6,082 nucleotides of DNA, taken from contig SCTU01000131.1 in assembly GCA_004297315.1 (NCBI GenBank), positions 1-6,082 on the forward strand. The letters are read 5' to 3'. This document shows positions 4,883 to 6,082 of the stretch, piece by piece. The DNA comes from Dehalococcoidia bacterium. Its GTDB lineage: Bacteria; Chloroflexota; Dehalococcoidia; UBA2979. Made by a program: the position numbers and the translations under genes. Under the pieces are notes generated by a model. The model made no database searches and had not been told where the DNA came from. It saw nothing but the letters and a program-made list of their open reading frames with translations. The stretch's first letter is position 1. Every line of letters begins with the position of its first letter.

Positions 4883-6082
4883 TTAGGCGTTCAGCCACAC
4901 GTCCTGGAACTTCATGTTGTTGTAGCTCGAGACGTGCGCGATGTACCCCTGCACCTGCTTGTAGACCGCGCCCTGACCGATCGACCAGGAGTAGATCACC
5001 TTGCCGAGGGCTGGCAGCGACACCTTCTGCAGGTCCTTCACCAGTTCCTTGCGCTTCGCCGTGTCGAGTTCCACGGATTGCTTGAGGAAGGCCGCCTCGA
5101 TTTCCGGCGTCGACAGTTCGGAGTAGTTGCGCGGCGCGCCCTTGATGTAGAACTCCGCCCACAGCGCGTCCGGGTCGTCGAGCGAGACGCCATGGCCCCA
5201 AGGCACCAAGTCGAAGTCGCGCTTGTTGATCCGGTCGTACGCGACCGCGGTCTCCACGATGTCCTGCTTCGACTTCATGCCGACCTTCGCCAGCTGGTCT
5301 GCCGTGAAGAGGCCGTGGTCCTCATAGAATGCCTGACGGATCAGCAACGTGATGTTCAGGCCGTCCTTCACGCCCGCCGCGTCCAGCAGTTTCTTCGCGT
5401 CCGCGATGGAGTTCGGGCCCTGCGGCTCGTAGCCCGTGACTTTACGGATCTCCGCCTCGGTCAGCGCCCAGTCGCCGCCCGGCAGCAGGTAGCCGCCGAT
5501 GACACCCTGGCCCTTGCTGATGATCTGGATCGACTCTTCCTTGTTGATGGCGAGGTTCACCGCGCGGCGGACGCGCTCGTCGTTCCACGGTGCTTTCGAG
5601 GTGTTGAAGTTCAGCACTGCGAAGCCGAGCGTGGAGCGCTTGCTGTAGACCGCCTTGTCGCCGATCGCCTTCTTCAGCGACTCCGCCGAGGCCCCGCCCA
5701 TCCCGCCAATCTGGATCTGGCCAGACTGGAGCGCGGAGTCGCGGGACGGCTCCTGCGGCATGACATAGATGTCGAGGCCGTCCAGGTAGGGACGGTCCTT
5801 GACGTGGTATTCCTTGTTGCGCTCGATGGTGACCTTGACGCCGCGCTCGTACTTCATGTCGCGGTACGGTCCGGTGCCGTTGGCCTTGTTCTTCCAGTCG
5901 AACTTGTCGTTCGCGATGTCCTTCTGGGCGTAGATCGCCATCCAGCCCTGGCCGAGGATCGGCAGCATCGAGAGCGGCGAGGCGGGCCGCGCCATGTTCA
6001 ACTTGAGCGTGAAGTCGTCTGGCGTCTCCATGCTCTTGATGACCTTGAGCTGGTCCTGCCGCGGTGGCACGAGGCCCTTCGG
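4883..6082 (-). CDS. ABC transporter substrate-binding protein, family 5 (copy C), 3' part
   Basis: The C-terminal 399 residues of a third paralogue; the start, leader and family signature lie beyond the right edge. The frame is open to the last base, where the residues PKGLVPPRQDQ align with residue 173 onward of copies A and B, so about 172 residues are missing and the whole protein should be near 571 aa. GTGPY, NTSKAPWNDERVRRAVNLA and the ending QDVWLNA are all present. It is the most divergent copy. Its central patch has QIQIGGMGGASAES where A and B have QLHL(M/L)E followed by different residues, and YEDHG replaces YEDLC later on. Its tail (VSSYNNMK) is two to three residues shorter. The stop is TAA rather than TAG. 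Presumed function is ligand capture for an ABC importer, as for the neighbours, but the altered patch hints at a different ligand. Confidence 0.93.
   Translation of the reverse strand, partial: PKGLVPPRQDQLKVIKSMETPDDFTLKLNMARPASPLSMLPILGQGWMAIYAQKDIANDKFDWKNKANGTGPYRDMKYERGVKVTIERNKEYHVKDRPYLDGLDIYVMPQEPSRDSALQSGQIQIGGMGGASAESLKKAIGDKAVYSKRSTLGFAVLNFNTSKAPWNDERVRRAVNLAINKEESIQIISKGQGVIGGYLLPGGDWALTEAEIRKVTGYEPQGPNSIADAKKLLDAAGVKDGLNITLLIRQAFYEDHGLFTADQLAKVGMKSKQDIVETAVAYDRINKRDFDLVPWGHGVSLDDPDALWAEFYIKGAPRNYSELSTPEIEAAFLKQSVELDTAKRKELVKDLQKVSLPALGKVIYSWSIGQGAVYKQVQGYIAHVSSYNNMKFQDVWLNA

Larger units (their letters stand above)
985..6082 (-). repeat. Tandem array of about 1.95-kb gene-plus-spacer units
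   Basis: Unit 1 is 985-2932, unit 2 is 2933-4882 and unit 3 begins at 4883 and is cut by the window edge. Each unit consists, in transcription order, of a coding region of about 1.73 kb and, where visible, about 222 bases of upstream spacer. Each is followed by a GC-rich hairpin 27-31 bases after its stop. Spacer lengths of 223 and 222 bases show that whole units, not only coding regions, were duplicated. Coding DNA is highly similar with patches of identity above 40 bases, while spacers have diverged apart from short blocks. More units may lie beyond 6082. Confidence 0.85.

Noticed and set aside
985..6082. CRISPR array, insertion sequence or phage-type repeat as an explanation of the periodicity
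   Set aside because: The repeat unit is a complete gene with spacer; there are no short direct repeats with unique spacers, no transposase and no terminal inverted repeats.

Overview
The window is GC-rich and fully bacterial in style. Every supported gene is on the minus strand: the 5' part of an acyl-CoA dehydrogenase gene at the left edge, then three paralogous genes for extracellular solute-binding proteins of ABC transporters (family 5, the peptide/nickel/opine type). The third solute-binding gene runs off the right edge. The Tat-type lipoprotein leader, the GTG starts, the high GC and the pairing of many similar family-5 binding proteins with acyl-CoA dehydrogenases resemble Chloroflexota (Dehalococcoidia/SAR202-like) genomes. 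That placement is an inference from style, not a proven identification.

Layout, left to right in + coordinates (transcription runs right to left): 1-813, acyl-CoA dehydrogenase, 5' part only (271 residues); 814-984, intergenic region with a candidate promoter, a 12-bp palindrome and the terminator hairpin of the next gene; 985-2709, binding protein A (574 aa); 2710-2932, intergenic region with control elements and a hairpin; 2933-4660, binding protein B (575 aa); 4661-4882, intergenic region of the same design; 4883-6082, binding protein C (399 C-terminal residues, start outside). No gene-free stretch exceeds 300 bases.

The three binding-protein genes form a tandem array with a repeat period of about 1.95 kb (stop codons at 985, 2933 and 4883; steps of 1948 and 1950 bases). 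Each unit seems to be its own transcription unit: GC-rich hairpin just after the stop, about 222 bases of spacer, strong Shine-Dalgarno and, where visible, a GTG start. Protein divergence between copies is concentrated in one central patch (about residues 280-331), while adjoining blocks are nearly identical in DNA. This suggests a family diversifying for ligand range while exchanging sequence by gene conversion. No permease or ATPase gene is present, so the copies either share a transporter encoded elsewhere or lie next to one outside the window.

I see no RNA gene, CRISPR array, insertion sequence or clearly undescribed system. The most interesting content is the tandem array, its patchy divergence and the partly conserved upstream elements.
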